From positions 110,645 through 174,644 of the forward strand of contig JACPDN010000007.1 of NCBI GenBank assembly GCA_016183985.1: 64,000 nucleotides of DNA. The letters run 5' to 3'. Made by a program: the position numbers and the translations under genes. Within the stretch, counting starts at the first letter, position 1; each line of letters begins with the position of its first letter. The notes below the pieces were generated by a model. That model saw nothing but the letters and a program-made list of their open reading frames with translations, ran no database searches and had not been told where the DNA came from. Below are positions 43,551 to 52,461 of the stretch, in pieces. This DNA is from Pseudomonadota bacterium (GTDB lineage Bacteria > Pseudomonadota > Alphaproteobacteria > Dongiales > Dongiaceae).

Positions 43551-45491
43551 TTAGCGGGACAGGCGCAAGCGCAAGACAGCATAGGGTGACAGATCGATCC
43601 GGCGGCCGGTATGGGGCTGGAAATGGTCGAGCAGCGCTGGATCTTCCGCCGCCTTCACATAGCCTTCCGCATCGAGCCGGGCAACCGCCGCGATATCCGC
43701 ATCCACGGCAACATTCTGGGGCTGGCCGGTGAGGTTGGCGAGCCAGATTTCCGTGCCCTCCTCCATCTCCGCGGCAAGCCCCTGGATGTCGCCGCCGCGC
43801 GAGATATCGAGGGCGCGCAAGGTCCGGCCCTTCAATTTCGCCAGGCCTCGCAGCACATGGAACACGGGGAAGAGCCCGCCACGGCCATCATACCAGGGCT
43901 GTGGATAGCCGGCCTCCACATGCAACACACCGAACGGCCCTGCAACACCGCCCAAGGCAATGGCGCCGGCGCCGCCATAGGCAAAGCGCGCGACATAGCC
44001 AAGATCCCAGGCCGAACCCAGCAGACCGCGCTGGCGCGGATCGTTCCAGTTCATCGCCTGACGGATATTGCGGGGATTCGGCTTTGGCTTGTCGCCATAG
44101 GGATTATCGCGCATGCCGATCGCCGACGGGCCGACCACGAACGGTTTGGACTTGGCAATCGCTGCCACACTGGTGGCGATCGCGGGCAGCGCCTGCAGGG
44201 TCTCGGTGACCGAGCGGTCGTCGCCGGCATGCACCATGGCTGAGGTCGTGAAGCTCACCACATCCAGTAGATCGACCGGCGGCCGCTTGCGGTTCAGTTC
44301 TGTGAAGTAACTGAACATGCCACCGCCGAGGCGCACTTGTGGGAAGGCTTGGCGGGCCGCGCGATAGACGACATCCAGCGGCGCGCAAGGCGGCCAGACG
44401 CTGCCGGGCAAGGTGCATTTCATGTCAGGCGCCGGCGAGACCAGCACGGTGGCAAAGGGCGCACCCAGCTTCGCCACGACTTCACCCAAGGCGGCGATCT
44501 CCTTGTCGGCGGCATCGACCGAGGTGATGACGGCCTCCAACCAAGGTGTGGCCCCGATCAACTTTGCTGCTGCCACCTGCCGCTGCAGCGTCGTCGCATC
44601 ATGCCCACGGCGCGGATCGTGATGGCAGATGAGGTGGTCGAGTCCCAGCTGTCGCAAGGCCGGCGCATGGCTCAGCACCGCATCGACATCGTCGGGATCG
44701 AGGCCGGCGCCCAGCGACGGCACCTTTCCCGCCGCGCCGCCAAGCGATACCGAGACGGCATCGCCCTTGGTGGCATTGGCGAGCTTGCCTGTGATCGTCA
44801 GCGTCACCGCCTGGTCGAGCCGTTCACCCTGCTTCAGCGTATAGGGCCAAGGCAAAGCCAACGGCCGCACATAGGTCTTATAGGAGGCGTCGGTCCAGTT
44901 GCGCTGGTCCTCCATCTCGAAAGTGTCGCCCTCCATCAGGCATTCGACCTTGAGGCCCGGTGCCGCCTCATGGGTGAGGGCGCGGAGGTCCATCATCGGC
45001 TGCACGGGATCGATCACCAGCGGGAATTCGCTTTCGACCACACCCCCGTCGACATGGCGGATCGTCACGGCCTCCCCGGCCACGCGCTCAATCGGATGCA
45101 GCACGACAAAGCCGGTGCGGTTCGTGAGGAAGTCGGTCGCGGCTTCGCCTTTGCCGGAGAATCGCAACACGCCCTTGCTGCTGCCCTCGATCACCGCCTG
45201 GTACCGAAAGCTCTGGGCCGCATCGCCGGCCATCGCATCATAAGTGATGCGGAAACAGTCCGCGTTTTCGCTGACCGACAGATTGCTGAGTTCGGGATTG
45301 TAGGTGCCCCAATCCTTGTCGCGCACGATGAAGGAGACCGCGCGCATGACCTCGACACCGTCATAGCGGATATAGCGCAGATTGCCGGCTTCGAACTCGG
45401 CGGAGAGCGGGCCTGCTTTCAGAAGGCGCGGCGGAACCACATCCTCTTCCGTGCCGAAGTAACGAATCCCCAAAGACGGCTGCGCGGCCAT
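43551..45491 (-). CDS. ApnL-like (D-apionate lactonase family) three-domain protein
   Basis: 646 residues from ATG at 45491 (AGGGGAAGG upstream). An N-terminal beta-rich part (1 to about 270; GNLRYIRYDGVEVMRAV, then RDKDWGTYNPE), a TIM-barrel-like middle (about 270-560) and a short beta C-terminal domain (about 570-646) match my recollection of D-apionate lactonase ApnL. ApnL opens D-apionolactone. No other apiose gene (ApsD, ApnO, OiaK/OiaC) is recognised, so in this erythronate operon the enzyme may open a different aldonolactone. No signal peptide is present, so it is cytoplasmic. Family assignment is moderately sure; substrate is not. Confidence 0.6.
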   Translation of the reverse strand: MAAQPSLGIRYFGTEEDVVPPRLLKAGPLSAEFEAGNLRYIRYDGVEVMRAVSFIVRDKDWGTYNPELSNLSVSENADCFRITYDAMAGDAAQSFRYQAVIEGSSKGVLRFSGKGEAATDFLTNRTGFVVLHPIERVAGEAVTIRHVDGGVVESEFPLVIDPVQPMMDLRALTHEAAPGLKVECLMEGDTFEMEDQRNWTDASYKTYVRPLALPWPYTLKQGERLDQAVTLTITGKLANATKGDAVSVSLGGAAGKVPSLGAGLDPDDVDAVLSHAPALRQLGLDHLICHHDPRRGHDATTLQRQVAAAKLIGATPWLEAVITSVDAADKEIAALGEVVAKLGAPFATVLVSPAPDMKCTLPGSVWPPCAPLDVVYRAARQAFPQVRLGGGMFSYFTELNRKRPPVDLLDVVSFTTSAMVHAGDDRSVTETLQALPAIATSVAAIAKSKPFVVGPSAIGMRDNPYGDKPKPNPRNIRQAMNWNDPRQRGLLGSAWDLGYVARFAYGGAGAIALGGVAGPFGVLHVEAGYPQPWYDGRGGLFPVFHVLRGLAKLKGRTLRALDISRGGDIQGLAAEMEEGTEIWLANLTGQPQNVAVDADIAAVARLDAEGYVKAAEDPALLDHFQPHTGRRIDLSPYAVLRLRLSR

Positions 45492-45506
45492 GTCCTTCCC
45501 CTCTTG

Positions 45507-46475
45507 TCAGCGACCGGAACGCCAGTTGATCAGGCGTTCGACCAGCAGCGCCAGGATGATGATCGAGCCGATCGCCGACCCCTGCCAGAAGGGCGAGACG
45601 CCGAGCAGATTGAGTCCGTTGCGGATCATCACCATGATGAGAACGCCGATCAAGGTGCCGATGATGGTACCGCGGCCGCCGAAGAGGCTCGCCCCACCGA
45701 TCACCACGGCAGCAATCGCATCAAGCTCCATCTGGTTGCCCATCAAGGGATCGGCGGACAGAAGCTGCGAGATCGAAAACGTGACGGCGACGGCCGCGAG
45801 TGCCCCGGACAGGATATAGGGCAGCACCGAATAAAAGAGCACGTTGAGGCCCGCCGCCCGCGCCGCTTCCTTGTTCGACCCGATCGCATAGATGGTACGG
45901 CCGCCCTTGGTATAGGTGAGATAGGCCCAGGCCACGGCATAAAGCCCCACCAGGAACAGGACATTGCTGGGAATGCCGAAGACATCGGTATAGACGATGT
46001 TCGACATCGCCTCCGGAATGTTCGAAATCGCCGTCTGGCCTGAGAAGATGTAGGCAAGGCTCCGCGCGATCGCCATGACACCAAGGGTGACCACGAAAGC
46101 GGCCAGGCCGAAATAGGCGGTGAGAATGCCGGAGACGAGACCGACCCCGGCGCCCGTCAGCACCGCGCAGAGAATGGCGAGCGGGATCGGCATCTGCTGC
46201 AAGGCCAGGCCCAGCACGATACCGGTCATGCCGGCGACCGATCCCACCGACAGATCGATGCCGCCGGTCAGGATGACCAGGGTCATGCCGACAGCGACGA
46301 TGCCGACGACGACGGATTGATCGAGGATGTTGAAGATGTTGTTGGCGGTGAGGAAATAGGGCGACAGCAGCGACAGGCTGATGGCGATCACCAGAGCGAG
46401 GCCCAGCATCCGGATCTCGAGCCGACGCGTGAGACCGTTCATGATGCTTCTGGCTGAGAGGGCGTTGGTCGACAT
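45507..46475 (-). CDS. Ribose-type sugar ABC permease (RbsC family)
   Basis: 322 residues from ATG at 46475; frame beyond this overlaps the ATPase gene. About nine hydrophobic helices, with GMTLVILTGGIDLSVGSV, GGRTIYAIGSNKEAARAAG and VVIGGASLFGGRGT, the three conserved blocks of RbsC-type permeases. One permease gene suggests a homodimeric channel. Confidence 0.93.
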   Translation of the reverse strand: MSTNALSARSIMNGLTRRLEIRMLGLALVIAISLSLLSPYFLTANNIFNILDQSVVVGIVAVGMTLVILTGGIDLSVGSVAGMTGIVLGLALQQMPIPLAILCAVLTGAGVGLVSGILTAYFGLAAFVVTLGVMAIARSLAYIFSGQTAISNIPEAMSNIVYTDVFGIPSNVLFLVGLYAVAWAYLTYTKGGRTIYAIGSNKEAARAAGLNVLFYSVLPYILSGALAAVAVTFSISQLLSADPLMGNQMELDAIAAVVIGGASLFGGRGTIIGTLIGVLIMVMIRNGLNLLGVSPFWQGSAIGSIIILALLVERLINWRSGR

Positions 46476-46491
46476 CGTTCCTCGAATCTGA

Positions 46492-48384
46492 TCAGTCGGC
46501 GGCATGGAGGGCTGCGACACGCGCGGCAATGAGTTCGGGTGGTGGCAAATCGGCGCTGGTCGGCAAGGTAAGGCCGATCCAGCCGAGGTCATTGCCGCGC
46601 CGGCTGCGCATCGGCAGCAGCAGGGTGGCGCGATCCCCCGCTTCTTCGGTGACGAAATGCGGCGCGCGTTGTTGCAGGGCGACTGGAATGCGCGTCGCGC
46701 CGATGGCGCTCGCCTTGCCGGGTTGGAGGCCCGTTTCCAAGGCATCCTTCGCCTGCACGGCGCCGAGGCAGATCACCTCATCCTGCTCCAGCAGCGCCCA
46801 GACACCTGCGCCGCCGTAATCATGGGTGAGCTGCTTGAGGAAATCCGTATTGCGCGCGGTCGATGTCCGGGGGGCAGCGAGCAGTGTCAGCTTCTCCTCA
46901 TCCAGCACCGAGGCCGGCAGATCGGCAATGCTGAGGCCATCGCTCACCACCACGATGCGGTCGCTGAGGCCCAGCAATTCCTCGAAATCCGACGAGATCA
47001 CGACAACCGCGACACCGCCGGCCGCGATCTCGCGCAGGATCGCATAGATTGAGGCACGCGTGCCGATATCGACGCCCTTGGTCGGCTCGTCGAGAATGAG
47101 GATCTTGGGCTCCAGCAGCAGCCAGCGGGCGATGACGACCTTCTGCTGCATGCCGCCGGAAAAGGTCAGCAGATTGGCATCCAGCCGATCGGCCGGCAGG
47201 TCGAGACTCTGGATCAGATGCTTCATCCGGGCATTGCGCGCGGCATAGCCGAGGCCGAAGCCCTTATGCTGGCCGATATGGGCGAGGAGCAGATTCTCGC
47301 GCACGGTGAGATCCGGCACGATGCTCTGTACGCGGCGGTCCTCGGCGACAAGGCCGATGCCGGCCCGCACCGCGTCGGCCGGCTTCTGCGGGCTGATCTC
47401 GCGGCCATCGACCTTGATCGTACCTTTGGCGCGGGGACGCAGGCCGAAAATGGCCTCGGCCGCTTCGGAACGACCGGCGCCGACCAGGCCGCCAAGGCCC
47501 AGAATCTCGCCTTGCCGGACGGAAAAGGAAATGTCGCGCACGGCTGGCGGCGCCGACAGATGCGATACCTCGAACACGACCGGCGCATCGCTTGAGACAC
47601 CTTGCCGATCGGCGCGCGCGTAGACGCTGCCGATGTCCTGGCCGACCATGTGGCGGATGATATCGGATTGCGTGAGGCTCGATGTCGGCAAGGCGCTCGC
47701 CACGGTGCGGCCTTCGCGCATGATGGTGACGCGGTCAGTGATCGCGAAGACCTCTTCCAGGCGGTGCGAGACGAAGACCAGGGCGCGGCCGTCATTGCGG
47801 AGGCGCGCCATGATGTCGAACAGGCGTTCGACTTCGCTGGGACTCAAAGAGGCCGTCGGTTCATCGAAGATCAGCAGATTGGCATCGAGCGCCAGCGCCT
47901 TGGCGATTTCGACCAGCTGGCGCTGGGCGGCGGAAAGCCGGCGCACCTCAAGGTCGAGCGGCAGCGCATGTTCATGCCCCAGACGGCCGAGAATATCGCT
48001 CGCCCGGCGCCGCAATGACCCATAAGAGAGGCGCCCGGCGCGGCCCAGTTCCGGCAGGAAGATGTTTTCCAGCACCGACATGTCCGGAGCGAGGCTGGTT
48101 TCCTGTGCCACCAGGGCAATGCCGGCGCGCAAGGCGTCGCGGGTCGATCCGGCGTCGAAGGATGCGCCGCGATAGGTGATCTCGCCCGCGTCGCGGCGGA
48201 TATGGCAGGTGATCACGCGTGACAGGGTCGATTTGCCGGCGCCATTGGCACCGAGCAATCCATGTACCTCGCCGGCGCGCAGTTCCAGCTGTGCATCCAC
48301 CAGCGCGCGCGTTTTGCCAAAGGTCTTGGCGACGCCGCGCGCTTCCAGAACGATGTCGGTGGATATCGGCTGTTCGCTGGTCAA
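46492..48384 (-). CDS. Ribose-type sugar ABC ATPase with extra C-terminal domain
   Basis: 630 residues, about 125 longer than RbsA-type proteins (about 500). Two ABC halves: Walker A GANGAGKST with signature LSAAQRQLVEIAKAL, then GLVGAGRSE and FSGGMQQKVVIARWL. Residues from about 510 to 630, after TLLAAPRTSTARNTDF, form a mixed domain with GVWALLEQDEVICLGA and ATLLLPMRSRRGNDLGWIGL, reminiscent of a GAF-like sensor; I cannot name it. The rhamnose-type ATPase at 56397-57911 has no such tail. The extension may gate transport by an intracellular ligand (inference). Confidence 0.9.
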   Translation of the reverse strand: MTSEQPISTDIVLEARGVAKTFGKTRALVDAQLELRAGEVHGLLGANGAGKSTLSRVITCHIRRDAGEITYRGASFDAGSTRDALRAGIALVAQETSLAPDMSVLENIFLPELGRAGRLSYGSLRRRASDILGRLGHEHALPLDLEVRRLSAAQRQLVEIAKALALDANLLIFDEPTASLSPSEVERLFDIMARLRNDGRALVFVSHRLEEVFAITDRVTIMREGRTVASALPTSSLTQSDIIRHMVGQDIGSVYARADRQGVSSDAPVVFEVSHLSAPPAVRDISFSVRQGEILGLGGLVGAGRSEAAEAIFGLRPRAKGTIKVDGREISPQKPADAVRAGIGLVAEDRRVQSIVPDLTVRENLLLAHIGQHKGFGLGYAARNARMKHLIQSLDLPADRLDANLLTFSGGMQQKVVIARWLLLEPKILILDEPTKGVDIGTRASIYAILREIAAGGVAVVVISSDFEELLGLSDRIVVVSDGLSIADLPASVLDEEKLTLLAAPRTSTARNTDFLKQLTHDYGGAGVWALLEQDEVICLGAVQAKDALETGLQPGKASAIGATRIPVALQQRAPHFVTEEAGDRATLLLPMRSRRGNDLGWIGLTLPTSADLPPPELIAARVAALHAAD

Positions 48385-48430
48385 ATCGATATTTCCGGGC
48401 CGGCAGGAAAGGAATGGTGGGACAAGCAGA

Positions 48431-48475
48431 AAAAGAGATCAAGACCGGCCGGGATTGCTCCCGAACCGGTCTTGA
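48431..48475 (-). terminator. Rho-independent-like hairpin after the sugar-binding protein gene
   Basis: A 10-base perfect stem (TCAAGACCGG / CCGGTCTTGA, 48439-48475) with an inner CGGGA/TCCCG stem. On the minus strand it is followed by TCTCTTTTTCTG. It lies between the binding-protein stop and the ATPase start, so it probably attenuates the downstream genes. Confidence 0.75.
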
Positions 48476-48506
48476 AGGGAGGCCCATTAATTACAGCATG
48501 GGGTGT

Positions 48507-49490
48507 TCACTGCACTTCGTTGGCGAAGACTGTTTCCTTCACCGTCGGCAGCAATTCATCGATGTTCTTGCTGGTGACCACCAGGATCGGCACGGTCACG
48601 GCCTTTTCCGGGGTGCCACCTTCAAGATGCGTGAACATGGCTTCGGCCGAACGCACGCCCATCAAATAGGGCTGCTGCATGCCGGACACCACCAATTCGC
48701 CCGACTTCAACAGCGGCACGAATTCCGGAATGCCGTCGAAGGCCGCAACAGCCACTTCACCGGTGCGACGCGCGGCCTTGATGGCGCGCAGCGCGCCGAT
48801 CGCCGGCTGATCGGTCTGGATGAACATGCCCCGCATGTTGGGGTTGGCCGTCAGCATGTCCTGGCTGAACTTGAAGGTCTCGTCCGCCGTGTAGGATTGC
48901 ATCTGCTGCAGGCCGGCATCGCCCGGCACGCCGCCGGCAACCATCGCATCGCGGAAGCCCTTGGTCCGGGCCTGGCCGTTCTTGCGCGCCTGGGAAATCG
49001 AGACGATACCGACGGTGCCGTCCTTCCAACCCTTTTCGGTGAGGATTTCGGCGAGCGCCTTGCCGACGCCGCTGGCGCCTTCATAATTGTCCGAGCTGAT
49101 GAACGAGACATAGTCGCCGCTATTGGTGCCAATATCGGCAATGACGACCGGAATGTTGGCGGCCTTGGCGAGCTGCAGCACGCTGGGCGCCGTCGAGCTG
49201 TCGGTCGGCGAGATGACGATGCCGGCGACGCCACGCGCGATCGAATCCTGCGCGTTCTTCAGCTGCTCCTGCGCGCTGTTATGCGAATCGAGCGCCTGGA
49301 AGCCGTAGCCCTTGTCCTTGGCGACCTTCTCGACGCCCTTCGACAGATAGCGCCAGAACGGCAGGTCGAGACCCGGCGTCAGATAGACAATTTCCTTGCT
49401 CTCGGCGAAGGCCGGCACCGAAGCGCCGAAGGTCGCGGTGGCGGCAACGGCTGCGGCTGCAGCGATGCCGATGAATGAACGACGTTTCAT
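48507..49490 (-). CDS. Sugar-type ABC importer substrate-binding protein (RbsB family)
   Basis: 327 residues. Twin-arginine-like export signal MKRRSFIGIAAAAAVAA with cleavage near AFA-E at residue 29. Mature start EIVYLTPGLDLPFWRYLSKG and the hinge FDGIPEFVPLLKSGEL are typical of ribose-type type I binding proteins. It heads the importer part of the operon, 79 bases after the GntR regulator. The likely ligand is a four-carbon sugar acid or its precursor, judged from denD and the otn genes. Confidence 0.9.
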   Translation of the reverse strand: MKRRSFIGIAAAAAVAATATFGASVPAFAESKEIVYLTPGLDLPFWRYLSKGVEKVAKDKGYGFQALDSHNSAQEQLKNAQDSIARGVAGIVISPTDSSTAPSVLQLAKAANIPVVIADIGTNSGDYVSFISSDNYEGASGVGKALAEILTEKGWKDGTVGIVSISQARKNGQARTKGFRDAMVAGGVPGDAGLQQMQSYTADETFKFSQDMLTANPNMRGMFIQTDQPAIGALRAIKAARRTGEVAVAAFDGIPEFVPLLKSGELVVSGMQQPYLMGVRSAEAMFTHLEGGTPEKAVTVPILVVTSKNIDELLPTVKETVFANEVQ

Positions 49491-49569
49491 AACTCAACTC
49501 CTCCCGGATATGCCGCGTTGAAGTGATTGCGGCGTTTGCTTGATGAAACTGATGGTTCGGTCGCTTGGC

Positions 49570-50367
49570 TCACGCGTCGTCGCCACCTCCCGCCCCACGG
49601 GCCGGTTTGCGCGAGGCATTGGCCGAGGTCGACAGAATGGAACGCGTGGTGGTGTAGATCCGGTCGAGGTGAAGACCGAAAGCCGCCAAGGTTGCCGCAC
49701 GGTCGTGGCGCTCCAGCGCCTCGACGATAGCGACGTGTTCTTGATAGCTCTTCTTGATTGCGCCCGACCGCGCCATGACGCGGCGGCGATAATCCATCAT
49801 GTAGGTGTAGAGGTCGGTCACCAAATCAGCGAGCAAGGGGTTGCCGCACGCCCGGTAGATGGTGACGTGAAATTCACGGTCGCAGATCAGGAACTGCACC
49901 GGATCGTCCGCGCAGTTCGCTTGCGCCGCGAGGGAGTTGCGCAAGCGCTCCAGCGCCTCGTCGGTGATGTACTCGGCCGCGTCGCTGACGACCTGGCGCT
50001 CGATCAGCATGCGCGTCGCATGGACGGTCTCGAGATCATAACTGTTAATGACCGCATGGCGCGCGACGCCAACATGAAATCCGCTGAGATCGGTGCTGAT
50101 GATGCGCGTGCGCGCGCCTTGGCTCACCTCGATCACGCCGCGGGCCGCGAGAATCTGGATGGCGCCGCGCACGGTTTCGCGGCTGACATCGAGCGCCGTC
50201 GCCAGCTCCCGCTCGCTCGGCAATTCGTCGTCGATGTTGAGCACGCCGGAGGCGATGAGCGCCGCGATCTTATCGCTGATGATGTCCTTGGCCGTGCGCT
50301 TGGTGAGACTGCGGCGCAGATCCTTCGCCTCAGCCAACAACAGCCGGTTGCTATCGAACGTCATCAT
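49570..50367 (-). CDS. GntR family regulator, FadR/FCD type
   Basis: 265 residues from ATG at 50367 with GGGAAGA 8 bases upstream. Earlier starts (ATG 50415, TTG 50439) are possible but would run into the operator-like palindrome. The winged helix covers about 20-85 (DELPSERELATALDVSRETVRGAI), then an all-helical FCD ligand domain with metal-type histidines (CDREFHVTIYRACGN, FGLHLDRIY). Divergent from otnK-otnC and first in the operon leading to denD, so it probably represses both until a tetronate ligand binds. Confidence 0.88.
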   Translation of the reverse strand: MMTFDSNRLLLAEAKDLRRSLTKRTAKDIISDKIAALIASGVLNIDDELPSERELATALDVSRETVRGAIQILAARGVIEVSQGARTRIISTDLSGFHVGVARHAVINSYDLETVHATRMLIERQVVSDAAEYITDEALERLRNSLAAQANCADDPVQFLICDREFHVTIYRACGNPLLADLVTDLYTYMMDYRRRVMARSGAIKKSYQEHVAIVEALERHDRAATLAAFGLHLDRIYTTTRSILSTSANASRKPARGAGGGDDA

Positions 50368-50430
50368 CGCAGTTGTCTTCCCAGAGAGGCCTTCGGCGGC
50401 GATTGATCTCGCCATCTTTAAACTGTATTG

Positions 50431-50451
50431 CTGGTCCAATAACCAGACCAG
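50431..50451. promoter_or_regulatory. Candidate GntR operator between regulator and otnK
   Basis: Nested palindromes CTGGT-N6-ACCAG (50431-50446) and CTGGTC-N9-GACCAG (50431-50451). TGGT..ACCA is the usual half-site pattern of FCD-type GntR regulators. It lies in the 190-base divergent gap, 64 bases before the regulator start and 106 before otnK. Confidence 0.6.
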
Positions 50452-50557
50452 TTGAACCTAGAGGCTGGGTGGACGACCTGTCAAGGCAGCCCGCAAGATT
50501 CTTGGAAGAACGGAAATAACCCGTTATAAATCAAATAAATAAGAAAGATCGAGACAC

Positions 50558-51820
50558 ATGCTTCTGGGAGCGATCGCCGACGATCTGACCGGCGCCACCG
50601 ACCTCGCCCTGACCCTCTCGCGCGGTGGGATGCGGGTGGTGCAATGGACCGGCGTGCCCCAGGGCCAGGTCGATTTGCGGGAGGTTGACGCCCTGGTCAT
50701 CGCCCTGAAATCGCGCACCATTCCGGCCGGTGAGGCTGTCGCGCAATCGCTGACCGCAGCCCATGCATTGCGCGATCTGGGCGCCAGGCAGCTCTTCTTC
50801 AAATACTGCTCGACCTTCGATTCGACGAAGGACGGCAATATCGGGCCGGTCGCCGATGCGCTGCTCGATTTTGCCGACGCCCCGCTCACCATCGTCTGCC
50901 CCGCCTTCCCCACCAACAAGCGCACGATCTATCAGGGGCATCTCTTCGTCGGCGATCAGCTCCTCTCCGACAGCCCGATGAAGGATCATCCGCTGACGCC
51001 CATGCGCGACGCCAACCTCGTTCGCGTGCTGGGCGCACAGACCAAACGCAAGGTCGGCCTCGTGCCGCAGGCGGTCGTGGCGCAAGGTGCCGCTGCCGTC
51101 AAGGCCGCCTACGCCCAAGCGCAAAGCGACGGCATCAGCTATCTCGTCGTCGATGCGATCAGCGATGCCGATCTGCTGGCCATCGGTACCGCATCGGCCG
51201 ATCTAGCGTTGATCACCGGTGGATCCGGTGTCGCCCTCGGCCTGCCGCAGAATTTCCGCGCACTGGGCCTGTTGCAAGACAATACCGGCGGAATGCGGAC
51301 ACCGGCACCGGCCGGCCGCGCGATCATCCTCGCCGGCTCCTGCTCGGCCATGACGCGCCAGCAGGTGGCGGCGGCCAAGACCGCCGGCTTGCCCTCGTTC
51401 CAGATCGATCCTCTGGCCATCGCTGCGGGCAAGCTGTCACCGGACGATGTCGTTGAATGGGTCGCAAGCCAGGACGCCAAGACACCGCTGGTCTATTCCA
51501 GTGCCGATCCTGCCGATGTCGCGACCGTCCAGGAGAAACTCGGCCGCGCCGCTGTCGGCGAGAGTATCGAGCATCTGCTGGGTGCCGTCGCCGCCCAGCT
51601 CGCCGACCAGGGCTTCACCCGCTTCCTGGTCGCCGGCGGCGAAACATCGGGCGCCGTCGTCGCAGCCCTTGGCGTCGAAGCGTTGCGTATCGGGCCTGAA
51701 ATCGACCCCGGCGTGCCCTGGACCACCTCGCTCACCGGCCGCGGCTTGGCCTTGGCCCTGAAATCGGGCAATTTCGGTGCGCCTGATTTCTTCCTCAAAG
51801 CCTGGAACAAGCTGCCATGA
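50558..51820 (+). CDS. otnK: 3-oxo-tetronate kinase (DUF1537 four-carbon acid sugar kinase)
   Basis: 420 residues. The family start LGAIADDLTGATDLALTLSRGGM, with the substrate-binding DDLTGA, and the C-terminal nucleotide-binding blocks AGSCSAMTRQQV, GGETSGAVVAALGV and LKSGNFGAPDFF are all present. OtnK phosphorylates 3-oxo-tetronate at C4. It overlaps otnC by 4 bases, the standard pairing. An AT-rich stretch just upstream (TTATAAATCAAATAAATAAG) may contain the -10 region; the ribosome site is weak. Confidence 0.9.
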   Translation: MLLGAIADDLTGATDLALTLSRGGMRVVQWTGVPQGQVDLREVDALVIALKSRTIPAGEAVAQSLTAAHALRDLGARQLFFKYCSTFDSTKDGNIGPVADALLDFADAPLTIVCPAFPTNKRTIYQGHLFVGDQLLSDSPMKDHPLTPMRDANLVRVLGAQTKRKVGLVPQAVVAQGAAAVKAAYAQAQSDGISYLVVDAISDADLLAIGTASADLALITGGSGVALGLPQNFRALGLLQDNTGGMRTPAPAGRAIILAGSCSAMTRQQVAAAKTAGLPSFQIDPLAIAAGKLSPDDVVEWVASQDAKTPLVYSSADPADVATVQEKLGRAAVGESIEHLLGAVAAQLADQGFTRFLVAGGETSGAVVAALGVEALRIGPEIDPGVPWTTSLTGRGLALALKSGNFGAPDFFLKAWNKLP

Positions 51821-52461
51821 CCGCAATCATCAGCGAAGAAACCCGTCAGCGCGATGCCATCGTCAGGGTCGGCAAATCGATCTTCGATCGCGGCCTCACT
51901 TTCGGCTCCACCGGCAATATCAGCGTGAAGCTGGATGATGGCAGCATCCTCGCCACGCCGACCAATGCGTCGCTGGGCGATCTCGATCCGGCGCGGCTTT
52001 CGCATCTCGATCCGCAAGGCGAGCATCTCTCCGGCGACAAGCCGACCAAGGAGGCTTTCCTGCATCAATGCGTCTATTGCGCGCGCGGCGACGCCGGGGC
52101 TGTCGTGCATCTCCACTCGACGCATTCGGTGGCGGTGAGCATCCTCGCCGATGTCGATCCGGCAGACGTGCTGCCGCCGCTCACCGCCTATTACGTCATG
52201 CGCGTCGGCAAGTTGCCGCTCATTCCCTATTTCGCGCCGGGCGATCAGGCACTGGCCAAGGCTGTCGAAGTTGAAGCCGGCAGAGCGCATGCGGTCCTGC
52301 TCGCCAACCACGGCCCCGTCGTCGCCGGCAAATCCTTGGCCGAGGCGCAATATGCGACCGAGGAGTTGGAAGAGACCGCACGCATCTTCCTGATGCTGCA
52401 GGGTCATAAGCTGCGGCCTCTTACCCCCGAGCAGGTCGCCGAGCTGCGCGCCAGGTTCTAG
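51817..52461 (+). CDS. otnC: 3-oxo-tetronate 4-phosphate decarboxylase (class II aldolase family)
   Basis: 214 residues, the usual size. Zinc-binding histidines H98 and H100 in VVHLHSTHSVAV and a later one in LANHGPVV; phosphate-binding loop FGSTGNISVK near 29-38. It decarboxylates 3-oxo-tetronate 4-phosphate to dihydroxyacetone phosphate and CO2, completing the route begun by DenD and OtnI. Coupled to otnK by ATGA; its stop shares CTAG with the convergent cupin gene. Confidence 0.9.
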   Translation: MTAIISEETRQRDAIVRVGKSIFDRGLTFGSTGNISVKLDDGSILATPTNASLGDLDPARLSHLDPQGEHLSGDKPTKEAFLHQCVYCARGDAGAVVHLHSTHSVAVSILADVDPADVLPPLTAYYVMRVGKLPLIPYFAPGDQALAKAVEVEAGRAHAVLLANHGPVVAGKSLAEAQYATEELEETARIFLMLQGHKLRPLTPEQVAELRARF

